Source: a virus. Taken from it: a DNA stretch of 64,000 bases. Position numbers and translations under genes: made by a program. Position 1 is the stretch's first letter; every line of letters starts with the position of its first letter. This document shows positions 23,438-34,900 of the stretch, piece by piece. Location: positions 1-64,000 of IMG/VR virus record IMGVR_UViG_3300037517_002278; one strand, written 5' to 3'. A model generated the notes under the pieces. That model saw only the letters and a program-made list of their open reading frames with translations, was not told the origin of the DNA and did not search any database.

Positions 23438-26119
23438 ATGCCATCACAAAACCAATTTCCTTGGTCAACCGTTGAAAAAATTGCCGCAAATCTATTCACC
23501 AATGGTTTTCATAGTGGAATTAGTTTTGCTTATGATTCACAGAATGGAAGAATAAACGCAACTTCTACGGGCGGCGGTGGCGGCGGTTCAACACCACCAA
23601 GTTTAAGCATAACTACTCAGGGAGCGTCTGGGTCTGGAGCATTAACATATAATAGTACATCTGGCGTTCTAACTTTTACTCCACCACTACTAACTGGATA
23701 CGCACAAAAGAATGCTGCTGAAACATTCTCTTCATTAGTGGTTGGAACAAGTACAACATCGCCAACTGTTTTAGCAAACACTATTACGAATACAACTGGT
23801 GGTCCAGTTTCATTTAGCGCAGGACTGGATACACCTTCACTAAGAATTAATGGATCAAATGGTATATCTGGTCAATATCTAACAAGCACTGGTGCGGGTG
23901 CTACGTGGACAACTACCAGTTTTATCTCGGAAAATTCCTCACCAACATTATCAAATTTAAGTATAACTGGTAATCTTAATGTAGTTGGAACGATTACAAC
24001 AAATAATCTAACAACATTAAATGTTACTAACAATCAAATTATATTAAATGATAGTGTTGTTGGACAACCAACAGCTAATGCCAGTATCATCGTTGAAAGA
24101 GGATCTTCAAATGATACTGTTATTCGTTGGAATGAATTGAGTGACAGGTGGGAGTTTACTAATGATGGAATTACATACCAGAACATTCCAGTTCCAACTG
24201 ATTATAATAATTACAATAATTTACTGAATAGACCAACTATTCCAGCAGCACAAGTGAATGCTGATTGGACAGCAACAACTGGGGTTAGTGCTATTCTAAA
24301 CAAACCAACATTGTTTAGTGGAGCATATGCTGATCTAACTGGCAAACCAACAATTCCTACATTACTACAAAATCTTGGTAATGTTTCATCTGCCACTCCA
24401 ATAACAGGAAACATTTTGCGTTGGGATGGCACTCAATGGGCGCCTGCTTCCGCTGGTGGATCTGGAAGTGGTGGTGGAACCATGATTGGTCCAGTCACAT
24501 CAACTGATAAAGCAATCGCAAGATGGAATGGAACAACAGGAAATGAAGTTCAAGACTCATTAGTTACTATATCTAATGATGGAGCAATTACTGCTCCAAG
24601 AACTAATAACCTTATTCCATTTTATTATGCCAGTATTGCTGAATTTCCTTCTGCTTCTGGAAACGAAGGTGCTTTGGTTTACTCGCAGTCTGGCGGTGCT
24701 CTATATTATTCTCATTCTGGTAGTTGGACAAATCAAAGAGTTGTAACAACTTCAAGCTCTACATCTTCAGATCTTCAAACACTCATTGGAAACTTTCAAC
24801 AAACATACTCTACATCGGTACAAGATTATACTGTTGGCAATACACAGCAAAATGCCGAAAGAAAAATTTTAAGACTCTCTGCTTCTGGTGGTGCCACGAG
24901 TGATGTTATTGTCAGAGCAACAAGCGGACTCAACATTTCCAGAGTCAACAATGAACTCACAATTACAGGAAGAACATATAATTTTAGTAGTGAAGCATCT
25001 GCTGGCAATACTGTTAAATTAAGATTACAAGAAATCGGTATTGCTACTACAAATACCGATATCACTTTTGCTGGTGCTGATGGATTATTGGTTGAAAGAA
25101 CCAACGCAACCACAATCACATTCAGAGCTCCAGCAAATACAGTAACTCAATATACAGATGCGGCGGCAAAAGATGCTGCTGCGTTGATGTTGATTAATGG
25201 TAGTAAAGTTGGAGTTACATATACTTATGATAGTGTCAATAAAGTATTAAACACTATTGTTAGCGGCGGCGGTGGTGGTGGCACTGTTATTACATATGAT
25301 TTACAAGGCAGAAATACTACCAGTAACAACGCATTCGTTGATCTTGTTCCAAGTAGTGGATTAACGGATAGCATTGAATTTGTTGGTAGTGCTGGCACGA
25401 CTGTAAACTGGGATTCTGGAAACAGAAGAATCACGATTGGTAGCGTTGCTCCAGTTCAAGCAGACTGGAATCAAACTAATAATTCTTCTCTTGATTTTAT
25501 TAAGAACAAACCAACCATTCCTGCTGCGTACACACTTCCAACTGCTTCTGGTTCTGTCCTTGGTGGAATTAAAGTTGGTGCTAACTTAAGTATTGATGTC
25601 AATGGTGTTCTTAGCGCAAACACAGGTAGTTATACATTACCAACAGCAACCGCAACAGTTCTTGGCGGTATCAAGATTGGATCTGGATTAACCATTGATG
25701 GAAATGGAGTTGTCAGTGCTTCTGTAGCAGCAAGTGTTCCAACAATTCAAGAATTAAGTGGAACTACTGCGTCATTAGCTCCTGACACAACAGCAGAACT
25801 AAATATTACTGGATACAAAGCATATTCACTATTTAAAATTACAACAACTGCTGAGGCATGGGTTCGTGTATATACAGATGACGTATCAAGAGATGCTGAT
25901 TCAACAAGAAGTGAAGGAACAGATCCAACAGCAGGTTCTGGTGTTATCGCTGAAATAAGAACTGATGGTGTTACAAATACAGTATTAATCAGTCCAGGTA
26001 TCTTGGGATTCAATAATGATAGTCCAAGAACCACAACAATCTATCTCTCTGTTACAAACAGAAGTACCTCATCCACCCCAATTACAGTAACTCTAACAGC
26101 ATTAAAGATCGGAGAATAA
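23438..26119 (+). CDS. Tail fibre protein
   Basis: This 893-residue protein begins MPSQNQFPWSTVEKIAANLFTNGFHSG after an AGGA ribosome site. Glycine runs (GGGGGG near residue 46, GSGSGGG near 345) act as flexible joints between beta-rich stretches. The recurrent ADWxxTxxxxxxILNKPTI/DLTGKPTIP motifs (around residues 255-310 and 680-695) are well known in cyanophage fibres. The C-terminal 120 residues (TASLAPDTTAELNITGYKAYSLFKI...SPGILGFNN) form a compact domain probably at the tip. It is the first gene of the inverted fibre block and is predicted to bind the host surface. Confidence 0.8.
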   Translation: MPSQNQFPWSTVEKIAANLFTNGFHSGISFAYDSQNGRINATSTGGGGGGSTPPSLSITTQGASGSGALTYNSTSGVLTFTPPLLTGYAQKNAAETFSSLVVGTSTTSPTVLANTITNTTGGPVSFSAGLDTPSLRINGSNGISGQYLTSTGAGATWTTTSFISENSSPTLSNLSITGNLNVVGTITTNNLTTLNVTNNQIILNDSVVGQPTANASIIVERGSSNDTVIRWNELSDRWEFTNDGITYQNIPVPTDYNNYNNLLNRPTIPAAQVNADWTATTGVSAILNKPTLFSGAYADLTGKPTIPTLLQNLGNVSSATPITGNILRWDGTQWAPASAGGSGSGGGTMIGPVTSTDKAIARWNGTTGNEVQDSLVTISNDGAITAPRTNNLIPFYYASIAEFPSASGNEGALVYSQSGGALYYSHSGSWTNQRVVTTSSSTSSDLQTLIGNFQQTYSTSVQDYTVGNTQQNAERKILRLSASGGATSDVIVRATSGLNISRVNNELTITGRTYNFSSEASAGNTVKLRLQEIGIATTNTDITFAGADGLLVERTNATTITFRAPANTVTQYTDAAAKDAAALMLINGSKVGVTYTYDSVNKVLNTIVSGGGGGGTVITYDLQGRNTTSNNAFVDLVPSSGLTDSIEFVGSAGTTVNWDSGNRRITIGSVAPVQADWNQTNNSSLDFIKNKPTIPAAYTLPTASGSVLGGIKVGANLSIDVNGVLSANTGSYTLPTATATVLGGIKIGSGLTIDGNGVVSASVAASVPTIQELSGTTASLAPDTTAELNITGYKAYSLFKITTTAEAWVRVYTDDVSRDADSTRSEGTDPTAGSGVIAEIRTDGVTNTVLISPGILGFNNDSPRTTTIYLSVTNRSTSSTPITVTLTALKIGE

Positions 26120-26122
26120 AAA

Positions 26123-28435
26123 ATGGCAATTTTTAAATCAGTTATTAATGTTAATAATGGAAATACTGGATGGACAAGTCAGCATGTTTTAGATGCGTTA
26201 GAAACTGCTTTTAGTCAGTTGGGGTTTAATGGTGGTAGTGCGGTTGCTGGTTCTCCTGTAGCGTTTGAAGCGCCAGGAAATAATTCAACTACCCTTGGAG
26301 ATTCTAACTGGAGATTTTGTGGTGGTCCTGCGGTAACACAAACGTCAAATATTAACAGATATTTTTATGTTACTAACAATGGAACATCATCATATAGTGT
26401 ACTGGAACAGTGGTTTACGAGTTCGGTAAACGCAGCAAATGATACACTATCATACACAAGACATGGATTACAAACTGGAAATCCTGTAAGATGGAATCCT
26501 GGTGGAGCAGTTACTGGGGGATCTATTACTGGATTAACAAACGATACAACCTATTATATTATTAGAGTTGATGGTAATACCATTAGATTAGCAGCAACAC
26601 TTGATGATGCCACAAATGGTATTCCTGTAAACATTACAGGGACTTCTGGTAATTTTGGTTTTATTCCATTGAGAAGAGAATTTAATGTTTTATACAACAA
26701 TTTTCAGATTGATGCTGAAATGGGGGATACTCTAAATTTTACAGTTGATGACACAACAAGTGGTGGTAATTTCTTTTTGGTAAATGACCCAACAAGTGGA
26801 TATAATACAAATAAAATTTTAAATACATCAAACTACCAATCAGTATCTTATCGAGTTTTCCCAACAGGGCAAGGAACTTCAAGCGTGACATGGCAAGTGA
26901 GAGGATGGCCGCAGACAGAAGATGAAGTATCAAATCCACAAGAAATTTCTGGGACTGGTTTTTCGGGAGTTTATTCGTATGGATATATTAACTCAGCAAA
27001 TCCATCTATGCGTGGAGTTATTAGAATTCTGCCATCGGTAAACAGTAATAACGCTACCACATTTTATCCATATTGGAAATATACTATACCAGCATCTGGT
27101 GGTAGATCATCTTTAAAAGTTCGTGTTTATCGTTTTCCTTCATCTCCATTCTCATACACTGGTAGTGTAGCTGGCATAACTATCCACAATATAGGTTCTG
27201 GGTGGAACGCAAATGAAGTTCTGACAATTCCTGGTTCCGCTGTTGGTGGTGTTGATATAACGAATGACATTTTAGTTGGCGTAAATAGCGCAACAACCGC
27301 ACAGCAAAATGCTGGAAATGGAGTTTGTGATGTTGTTGTCACGAACTATGGCGCTGGAAGCACCATGTATCAAAAGAGTTCATTTGGACATTTTGCGGTT
27401 TTGAGAAATGTAAATGACAATACAAAAACATTTGGAACAACATTCTATGGGTTTGGCATGGATCAAAACAACTATAGAATGTATTTAAATTCTGGGGCAA
27501 TGTGGTGTTCCTTGAATAGAAAAGGAACAAACACAACTTCCACAAATGGTGGGTATGAATATGGATTCTACGGGGGCGATAGGGGACTGGATTATCAAGA
27601 ATACAACAATCAAATATCAACGAGCGATACATCGTTTACATACATTGATTACGCAACATCATCAACTCCAACTGCGTATCCTCTTTCTATAAGAATTTAT
27701 AAAGCACAATCACCTCAAGATACTAACTTTGCTGTTATACAGTTTACACAAACAATTAACAACGCCATCATTCCATTTGGATCTTTCACAATCCACAAAG
27801 GAAGTAATTTTGGAGCAAATATTTGGGATTTAAATAATGTTTGGAATGGTGGAATGACTTTTTATAGTTCAAGTGGAAGGACTGTGAGTTTAATTCATCA
27901 AGTTCCTGGATATCATTATTCTAGCTCAAATACTCAAGCAGAACCAACAACTAATTATTCTCTATCAAGAGAAGCAAATTACGGTTATTTACGAGAGACA
28001 AGTGGATCATGGAACTTTACCTTCCCAGTAAGCACTTATTCAGCAAATATTGATACTGATAATGATAGTACAAGTATTTTGACTTATTATAGAAACTCTA
28101 CTTACGACAGATATCAAAGTAGTGATACATCAGTCAGTTATGCCAATAGAGATAAATCAGTATCATCTTTAGCTAATTATTACAAACCAATGAAAGGAAT
28201 TCCTATTTCGAATAATTTAATGCCTTGCCCATATTATATTCCAGATGATTTTATTATGCTACAAGTAGCAACATCTCCTGGATTAACTCAATTCAGACCT
28301 GGAGATACTATTACTGTTAGTCCTTCGGAAATATATGAAATCATTCTATCTGGATATCAAACATCTCAAAATGGTCTTGATAATGTAAGTGGCAATAATT
28401 CAATAGGAATGTTATTCTGTGCGAGGACAACCTAA
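26123..28435 (+). CDS. Fibre/tail adhesion protein
   Basis: This 770-residue protein starts three bases after the preceding stop. Residues about 105-180 form one FCCH-like module (LSYTRHGLQTGNPVRWNPG, YYIIRVDGNTIRLAATLDDATNG), related to modules in the giant tail protein. Residues about 345-385 contain IHNIGSGWNANEVLTIPGSA, a relative of the NGGSGY repeats of the baseplate proteins. The remainder is aromatic-rich and Asn/Ser-rich, as expected of receptor-binding tips. It is the middle gene of the plus-strand fibre operon and ends in TAATG coupling with the next gene. The specific receptor is unknown. Confidence 0.72.
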   Translation: MAIFKSVINVNNGNTGWTSQHVLDALETAFSQLGFNGGSAVAGSPVAFEAPGNNSTTLGDSNWRFCGGPAVTQTSNINRYFYVTNNGTSSYSVLEQWFTSSVNAANDTLSYTRHGLQTGNPVRWNPGGAVTGGSITGLTNDTTYYIIRVDGNTIRLAATLDDATNGIPVNITGTSGNFGFIPLRREFNVLYNNFQIDAEMGDTLNFTVDDTTSGGNFFLVNDPTSGYNTNKILNTSNYQSVSYRVFPTGQGTSSVTWQVRGWPQTEDEVSNPQEISGTGFSGVYSYGYINSANPSMRGVIRILPSVNSNNATTFYPYWKYTIPASGGRSSLKVRVYRFPSSPFSYTGSVAGITIHNIGSGWNANEVLTIPGSAVGGVDITNDILVGVNSATTAQQNAGNGVCDVVVTNYGAGSTMYQKSSFGHFAVLRNVNDNTKTFGTTFYGFGMDQNNYRMYLNSGAMWCSLNRKGTNTTSTNGGYEYGFYGGDRGLDYQEYNNQISTSDTSFTYIDYATSSTPTAYPLSIRIYKAQSPQDTNFAVIQFTQTINNAIIPFGSFTIHKGSNFGANIWDLNNVWNGGMTFYSSSGRTVSLIHQVPGYHYSSSNTQAEPTTNYSLSREANYGYLRETSGSWNFTFPVSTYSANIDTDNDSTSILTYYRNSTYDRYQSSDTSVSYANRDKSVSSLANYYKPMKGIPISNNLMPCPYYIPDDFIMLQVATSPGLTQFRPGDTITVSPSEIYEIILSGYQTSQNGLDNVSGNNSIGMLFCARTT

Positions 28436-28710
28436 TGCCAGACATCGTATTGTCAGATTTACAACCAACAACAGCAGCAACAGCAGTAGATAACTCTATT
28501 GCTTTTTTACAGACAACAGCAACACCATTTATTACTCCCACACTTTCTTCTGTGACAAGAGCTTCGAGCAATACCGCATTTTCTTCAAATTACAACATAA
28601 ACAATTTAGATTCTCCTGTTACTGGAAATCGTTCTTCTGTTCCTGGTATTCTTAGTGGTAGACGACCAAGATTTGGTCAATTATTCCCAAGGGGATATTT
28701 CAACCGATAA
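28435..28710 (+). CDS. Small C-terminal fibre operon protein
   Basis: This 91-residue protein (MPDIVLSDLQPTTAATAVDNSIAFLQ...) ends with a basic, Gly-rich tail (GILSGRRPRFGQLFPRGYFNR). Its ATG overlaps the upstream stop as TAATG, and a bidirectional terminator follows directly. It may be a fibre-tip adaptor or chaperone, as small genes after fibres often are, but nothing in the sequence shows the role directly. Confidence 0.62.
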   Translation: MPDIVLSDLQPTTAATAVDNSIAFLQTTATPFITPTLSSVTRASSNTAFSSNYNINNLDSPVTGNRSSVPGILSGRRPRFGQLFPRGYFNR

Positions 28711-28740
28711 AAAAAGACCCCCTTTTGGGGTCTATTTTTT
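28711..28740. terminator. Bidirectional terminator between convergent operons
   Basis: A 7-bp stem (AGACCCC with GGGGTCT, 5-base loop) at 28715-28733 is flanked by an A-run on the left and a T-run on the right. It can therefore end transcription from both strands. It sits between the plus-strand fibre operon and the minus-strand gene ending at 28739. Confidence 0.9.
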
Positions 28741-28924
28741 ATTCTGCTGCTGGGGCTTCTTCTTCGGACTCTTGTGAAGATAGCAGCTCTAACGTTTCCA
28801 AACCACCTTGTAGTTTGAGTTTATATTCTTCTAACTTTTCTAATTCGCCTTTCAGTTTAGCAATTTGACCTTCAGTTTCTTTCAACTGATTATTAAAATT
28901 AGTTCTCAGGGTATCAGCATTCAT
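28739..28924 (-). CDS. Small coiled-coil phage protein
   Basis: This 61-residue protein (MNADTLRTNFNNQLKETEGQIAKLKGELEKLEEYKLKLQGGLETL...) is one long amphipathic helix with heptad leucines, followed by an acidic tail (SQESEEEAPAAE). Equivalent short coiled-coil proteins accompany structural genes in cyanophages. It has its own late-promoter match upstream. It may bridge or chaperone baseplate or fibre parts; the function is not established. Confidence 0.7.
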   Translation of the reverse strand: MNADTLRTNFNNQLKETEGQIAKLKGELEKLEEYKLKLQGGLETLELLSSQESEEEAPAAE

Positions 28925-28951
28925 GTTTACAAAAAATTAACAACGCTGTTT

Positions 28952-28959
28952 TATTTATG
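28952..28959 (-). promoter_or_regulatory. Late promoter CATAAATA
   Basis: The minus strand reads CATAAATA about 28 bases before the ATG at 28924, overlapping the stop of the 2,102-residue gene. It fits NATAAATA. Confidence 0.55.
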
Positions 28960-31900
28960 TGAGGAAGTCTCTGCTTAATCTAATCGTGTTAGAAATTACA
29001 TTTTCTACACCACTCCAGAATCCACCAGGATTTCCTGCTGGCATTCCATTTACAGCAGTGGGTGTGTATGTTACCGAAATGATATTATTGTTTAATGTAG
29101 CTGTAAATTCACCTAAATTTTTAGTCCATAGAGTACCATATTCACTGATTAAAACATCAACACCATCATGTACGATCATCAATTCAGTGGAGTGTAAATA
29201 TTTTGTTTCTTGATTTTGTACGTTAGTTGGTCCAATTGGTTTGTTGTGAATTTGAAGTAAGTACTTAGCAGTGTAAATATCTTTTGCTGAGAAAGTATCA
29301 ATCACAACTGGAGCAATCGTTGAGAAAGTCTGTGATACATTGACAGTGCTTCCTCTGAAGTTGGTAATGTTAATAACACCATAATTATCTGGGTCAGAAC
29401 CGTCTTGATAATATAATACAGATGGTGTATCTTGAGTTACTGTTACAATAATCTCCCCAACTTCAACACCAGAACCATTACTCTGAACACTACTTACAAA
29501 TTTTGTAATACCTATATTATAAATTGATGCGGGTGGATTTGCTATTGTGCCTGTTTGACCAGGAACAGTAGTGATAAACATTGGGTGACCAACATTAGAT
29601 TGTTTCAATATGAATTTAATTGATTGCCCAACCACCATCTGTAGTTGTGGTCTTTCTCCTATGCTTCTGTTAGTAACTAATTCATTAATTTCCCATTTGC
29701 CACTTACATTAGGAACAGTTTCGTATTCAAAAATTTCAGCAGCAAATCCCCTCAGTGGAACTTCTGCTACGTTTTGTTCCGAATAAAAAGTATTTCCAAG
29801 TAATGAACGAGGACCAATATTCTCAATCTTGGATAGTGAAACACCTTTATCTCTAAGAGTTACTGAGAAACCAGTTGATGATAACATCTCGAAGGTGTTG
29901 TAATCAAAGCTGGCAACACCATATTCACTGCTTCCTGTAGATTGCCCAGAAGCAAACTTAGCAATGTTTACATCAAGATCAAGGAATCCAGTTCTATATG
30001 GATCACCCTTAGTTACAGTTCCACCAGTTACATATACACCTGGGTTTACAGCAGCGGGAACAGTAAACGTATCTCCATCAATTACGGTTACTTGATAATA
30101 ACCATTATAAGAACCTGGGGATATACCATCAACTTCAACATAATCTCCGTTTACTAATCCGTGAAGTGTTGATGTGTTAAATGTAAATATTGGAGAACCA
30201 CCACTGGTGTAAAATGCCGATGAGATATTAGCAGGTGTAGATGTTCCTTTAACGGAAATGGGACCATCGCTACCTAATGTAATAATTGTTGTTCCTGAAA
30301 TTTGATTGGGAACAGCTCTTACGCCTTTTGGTAGAGGAACATATTTGCTTAGACCAGAAAGGAATGTATTTTGGTTAGCAATTCTTGTTCCTAAACGAGC
30401 TGGAGATACAATGCCAGAAACGATCTGACTGGCATCAACTTGTTCAGATGAAATAACCTGCCAGTTGTTGTTTATTGTTGCTGGTAGAGATGCTAAGATG
30501 TAAGATCTTGATGGTGGGGTTGTTGTATTTGTTTGAACAACGAAGTCACCCACTTTTAGGGGAGTGGCATTTTTAATTGTAATTGTTCCAGAAATTTGTG
30601 ATGTAAAGTTTGCTCCAGGAACATCAAGAGTAATTTGATTTGTACCCGTATCAATCGCAACAATTTTGGCATCTGTTAGACCATTTGGTGGCACATTAGT
30701 ACCAGTTACCGCATATCCAATTTCAACCTGAACAAGATTGTTTAGTGTCAATACATTACTGCCGATTGTATGAGCAGTAACAGTTTTAGATAATGTAGGA
30801 ATAGCGGCAACTAAACGCTCAGCATCTGTATCAACAACATAAACGTTGAATGGTTCTTGTGGTGGAATTTGGTCTCGGTTGATTTTACCAGTACCATCCA
30901 ACTGAACAACAAGTCCAGGTTGTGGTGAAGTACCTACATCCAGATCAAAGAAAGGACCAACTTTATCTACAACGAAATCACGTACAGCTTTTTGTGTTGG
31001 TAAAACTTGATCTGATCTACCAGAAGATCCACCCAAATCTGTATTGGTTGAGAACGCAAAAATTGGTGTACCAGGCGATCCTTTTAATTGAAGCGAATCA
31101 AGAATACCAATAGCAACCGCACCAGTAAAAGTAGCCTTACCTGTTCTTAGGTCAACGTTGAAGTTTGGTCCAACTGTAAAGTTACCATCTTGGTCGGTAG
31201 CAGAAACATAGCACTTACCTGCGTTGATTTCTATACTTTGTTTTGCTGGTATCGCTCTACCACCATTTGTAGGTAGAGCCATGTAGTTTGTACCAGAACC
31301 AACATATTCAAATGTATGACCAGAACTGTTAACACTTGATGGGGTGCGAAGTTCAATAGCAGCATTATTTGGAACTAATGGAAGATCAGCATTTGGAACT
31401 TTTTGAACCAAACTAAATTCGCAAGTGTTTGCTTCATCTGGGGGAGAAAAAATGAAAATTTCGTCAACAATATATTCTCCATCAGGAAGTCCTGGCAATT
31501 GATCAATTTTTACAATCTGGTTTGCTAAGGGAGCTTTCTGGAAGTTGATAGCGGTTACTTTAGTGTAAGTAGAACCGCTGGTAATTGTCACCAATCCAGT
31601 AGATCCACCAGCATAAGGAGGAGCATAAGATTGTAAGAATGGGGTATTTAAAATAAATGTGAATAAGTTGTCACTGAATCTTACTGTTTCAATTTCTATA
31701 CCAGTTCCATTGATGTTTGGTGTTGCTGTATGGTTAGCAATCGTAATAATTTGCCCCCTTTCAAATTTACTAATATCGTTAGCGGAGACTCTAACAGTTA
31801 CTCTTGTCTTTGCTCCACTTAGTACTGAACTGAAAGAAGTTCCTACGATAGCAGACGCTGTTGTAGCGAATGATGTTTTTGTGATGTTGGTAATGCCAGC

Positions 31901-34900
31901 AACTCTACCGTTAGCGTAGAATGGAAGCGCCACAGGACTGAATCCAATCGCTTTAAGACCTTCGTTACCGAAGTTCGTCGCAGAGTTCGTTACAGAGGCA
32001 TATCCACCAGTCTCACAAAGCACACCAACGTCTTCGAAGATTTCAAAGACAGATACCAACTGAGCATATGCGTCATTCTTTAAGTGGAAACCAACAGAGT
32101 TGAAAACAACCTGTGTAAACGCATCAGCAACCATTGATTTCAATGGTGTATCTGAAAGCAAGTTTCCTCCATCAATTAATAATCCACCCGCTCTTGTCTT
32201 GGAGGCATCATATGCTTTTGTCGTGGAGTTATATGAAGTCTGACCAAGAACAGAAATTACTGAGCAGTTCTGTACATATGGAGATAGGAAAATTCTTTCT
32301 TTTGGTGGAATGAATCTGTAAATAGTAGCAGAAACAGATGAAGTTGGTACAGTCGCTAATGTTAATTGAGTATCTGACTGTACAGATAAAATAGTATATG
32401 AACTATTTCCTACTTTTATCAAACCACCAGCAAAAGTTTGGGATCTAAATTTAGTGTTTGTTCCAGTTACAATTGAATTGGAAGAACTTACATTGATTCT
32501 TCCAGCACCTTTGATTCCATTTTGATCTGGATAGGAAACAGCATATCTGAAAATTCTACCGCCTTGAGTTACAACAGCACCATTTGGATGTTCTGCTGCT
32601 ACTGTTGCTGCTCCAGTGATTGGATTAGGAACTCCTCTACCATTTGTAGATACTGTTACTGTATTGCCAGTGATATCATCTACTCTCATCCACTCCTGAT
32701 CAACAACTAAGTATCCAGGACCAGGATTGTAAACTGGACTATCAGCGCCGTCTAAGATAGAAACTACGATACCAAACAAAGTATCAATATTTGTCTGTAC
32801 ATTTGTACAATCACCAACTGTTACTGCTGGATACTGTGCTAAGAATCCAGACTCAGTGATGATGGATGTATCAGTAACAACTTGTCTTGCCCTTAGTCTT
32901 AGTTGATCAATAGCATATTTTGTCTCAACAAATTCTGTTGTGATATATTGTAGATTGCCGTTAGCGTCTCTATAAGACTCTCCAGCTAAAATAGATTTGA
33001 CGTTGCCGCCAACCTTTAAGTCGTGAATAACAGCATCTAAGATCAAACCAAGATCTCTCTTACACTTTCCATCTCCAGGAACACTCAATGCTGCTCCATT
33101 CTCGTTTGCTAATGCTGGGGCAGATAAAGTTATTTGTGTGGCACTATCAATGCTTGAGATTGTTGTTCCTACAGTGATATTTGTGCCTGTTACTACGTCA
33201 CCAATTTCCAGTCCCTCTGTGCTACTTACGCCAGTGACTACAGCATTTCCATTAGTAAGATTTCCAGTAAAGTTAGTTGGTGGAATAACAAGAGAAGGAT
33301 ATCCGCCGACTAACTGACCATAAGCATAATTAATTGTATCTGTTCTCTTATACTGGAGCATATTAGCTCCATCTTTATAAATTCCACTGATATCTTTTAG
33401 GTTGTGACCAGGGAATAGATTAAATGTTGTAGTTGAGTTGCTAATAAATGAGTTAATGCCAGAATTTAATTGACCAACACCACGAAGAGCATCTGCTGAA
33501 TTGCTTGGATCGCCATAGTTATCTCTCATAACAAATTGAGCAACATAGCATCCACTTGTTACCCAGAACATATCAACACCATCATTCAGTGGTCTTACAA
33601 TTGTTTCACGAAGGTTGTCTCCGATAATAGTAGTACCCTTTGGCAAGTAAATTGGGTTATCTTCATAGTAATCGCCAGAAGCAACTTTAATCGTAGTGTT
33701 TCCTGTAGTTGCTCTTGCTGCTTCTGCTGCTCTCTTAATAGTTTTAAATGCCTTTGCTGGAGTAGAACCATCATAAGTAGTATCACTACCACCTTTGCTG
33801 ACGTAAATTACGTTCTCTACTTTATCCTCTTTAATACAAATAGGAGTGGGCCAACTTCCACCCTCTTTTGGTCCATAGAAATCTTGTTTTACTTTATCGA
33901 AATAGAAGTCTCCATTATTTCCTAAAGTGTTTGATGGAGCAGTAATACCATATCTAAATTGATCTGTCAAAGAAACATATTCATTGTCAATAAATGATTC
34001 TAATTCATTAGTTGTTGTATTGAATCTTACCAAACCGTTTGTAGCGATTGGTGTGGTAGGTCTCTGTGCTGTTGTTCCTTTTGGAACTACAAAACCAGAA
34101 CGAGTATCAAGAATGACTACTCTATCCGTTCCTGGGGTGATTGTAATATCAGAAGCGGTTGTATTGTCATTGACGATCGCATTTTGAGAAATTTTTAGAC
34201 CATCTTGAATCTTTACAGGAGTATTAAATTCCCACGCTCCAGATGACTGTAACCACTTGATGGTTTTATCTGAGGTAGCTTTTAGTGTAATACCGCCACC
34301 ATCAGCTGTAGCGTCTGAAGGGGTTGCTACAGAACCAAGTTCTATATTTTTATCGTCTACAGATACGGTTGTCGAATTAATTGTCGTGGTCGTTCCAGCA
34401 ACGAACAAATCTCCAAGAATATCTACGTTCTTGTGAAGTGTTACTTTTTCTGCGCCATTTACAGTATCAATAGAAACATATTTGTTTGTTCCTTCTTTAA
34501 TTTGGAAAGCATCTGTAGTATTGTCTTGCATGGCAATACCACTTGGAATGGTGATGCCTCCAGTCAGATATACGTCTCCATTAGAACTGTCAATTCTAAA
34601 TTTCTCTACAGTTCCATCATTAATAACGAAATTTTGACCCGTGCCACCCTTGAATACAAAATCCCCAGTACCATTTGGATCAATTGTGACATCAGCATTT
34701 GAACTACTGGTGATAGTAGATACAAATAATGAGGACCATATTTGACCAGATGATCCTAAATTATAAGTATTATTTGTATTTGGTATGATGCTAGAATTTA
34801 CATCTGCTCCAAAAACAATATTATCAGTATTACCATCTCCAAGAGTTATTGATCCAGCCGCACCATCTCCAGCTCTAAATGTTATATCACCGTTTACTGT

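Noticed and set aside
33536-33925. Plus-strand frame of 129 codons within the 2,102-residue gene
   Set aside because: It is antisense to a strongly supported structural gene and is rich in Cys/Ser from reversed Ala/Thr codons.
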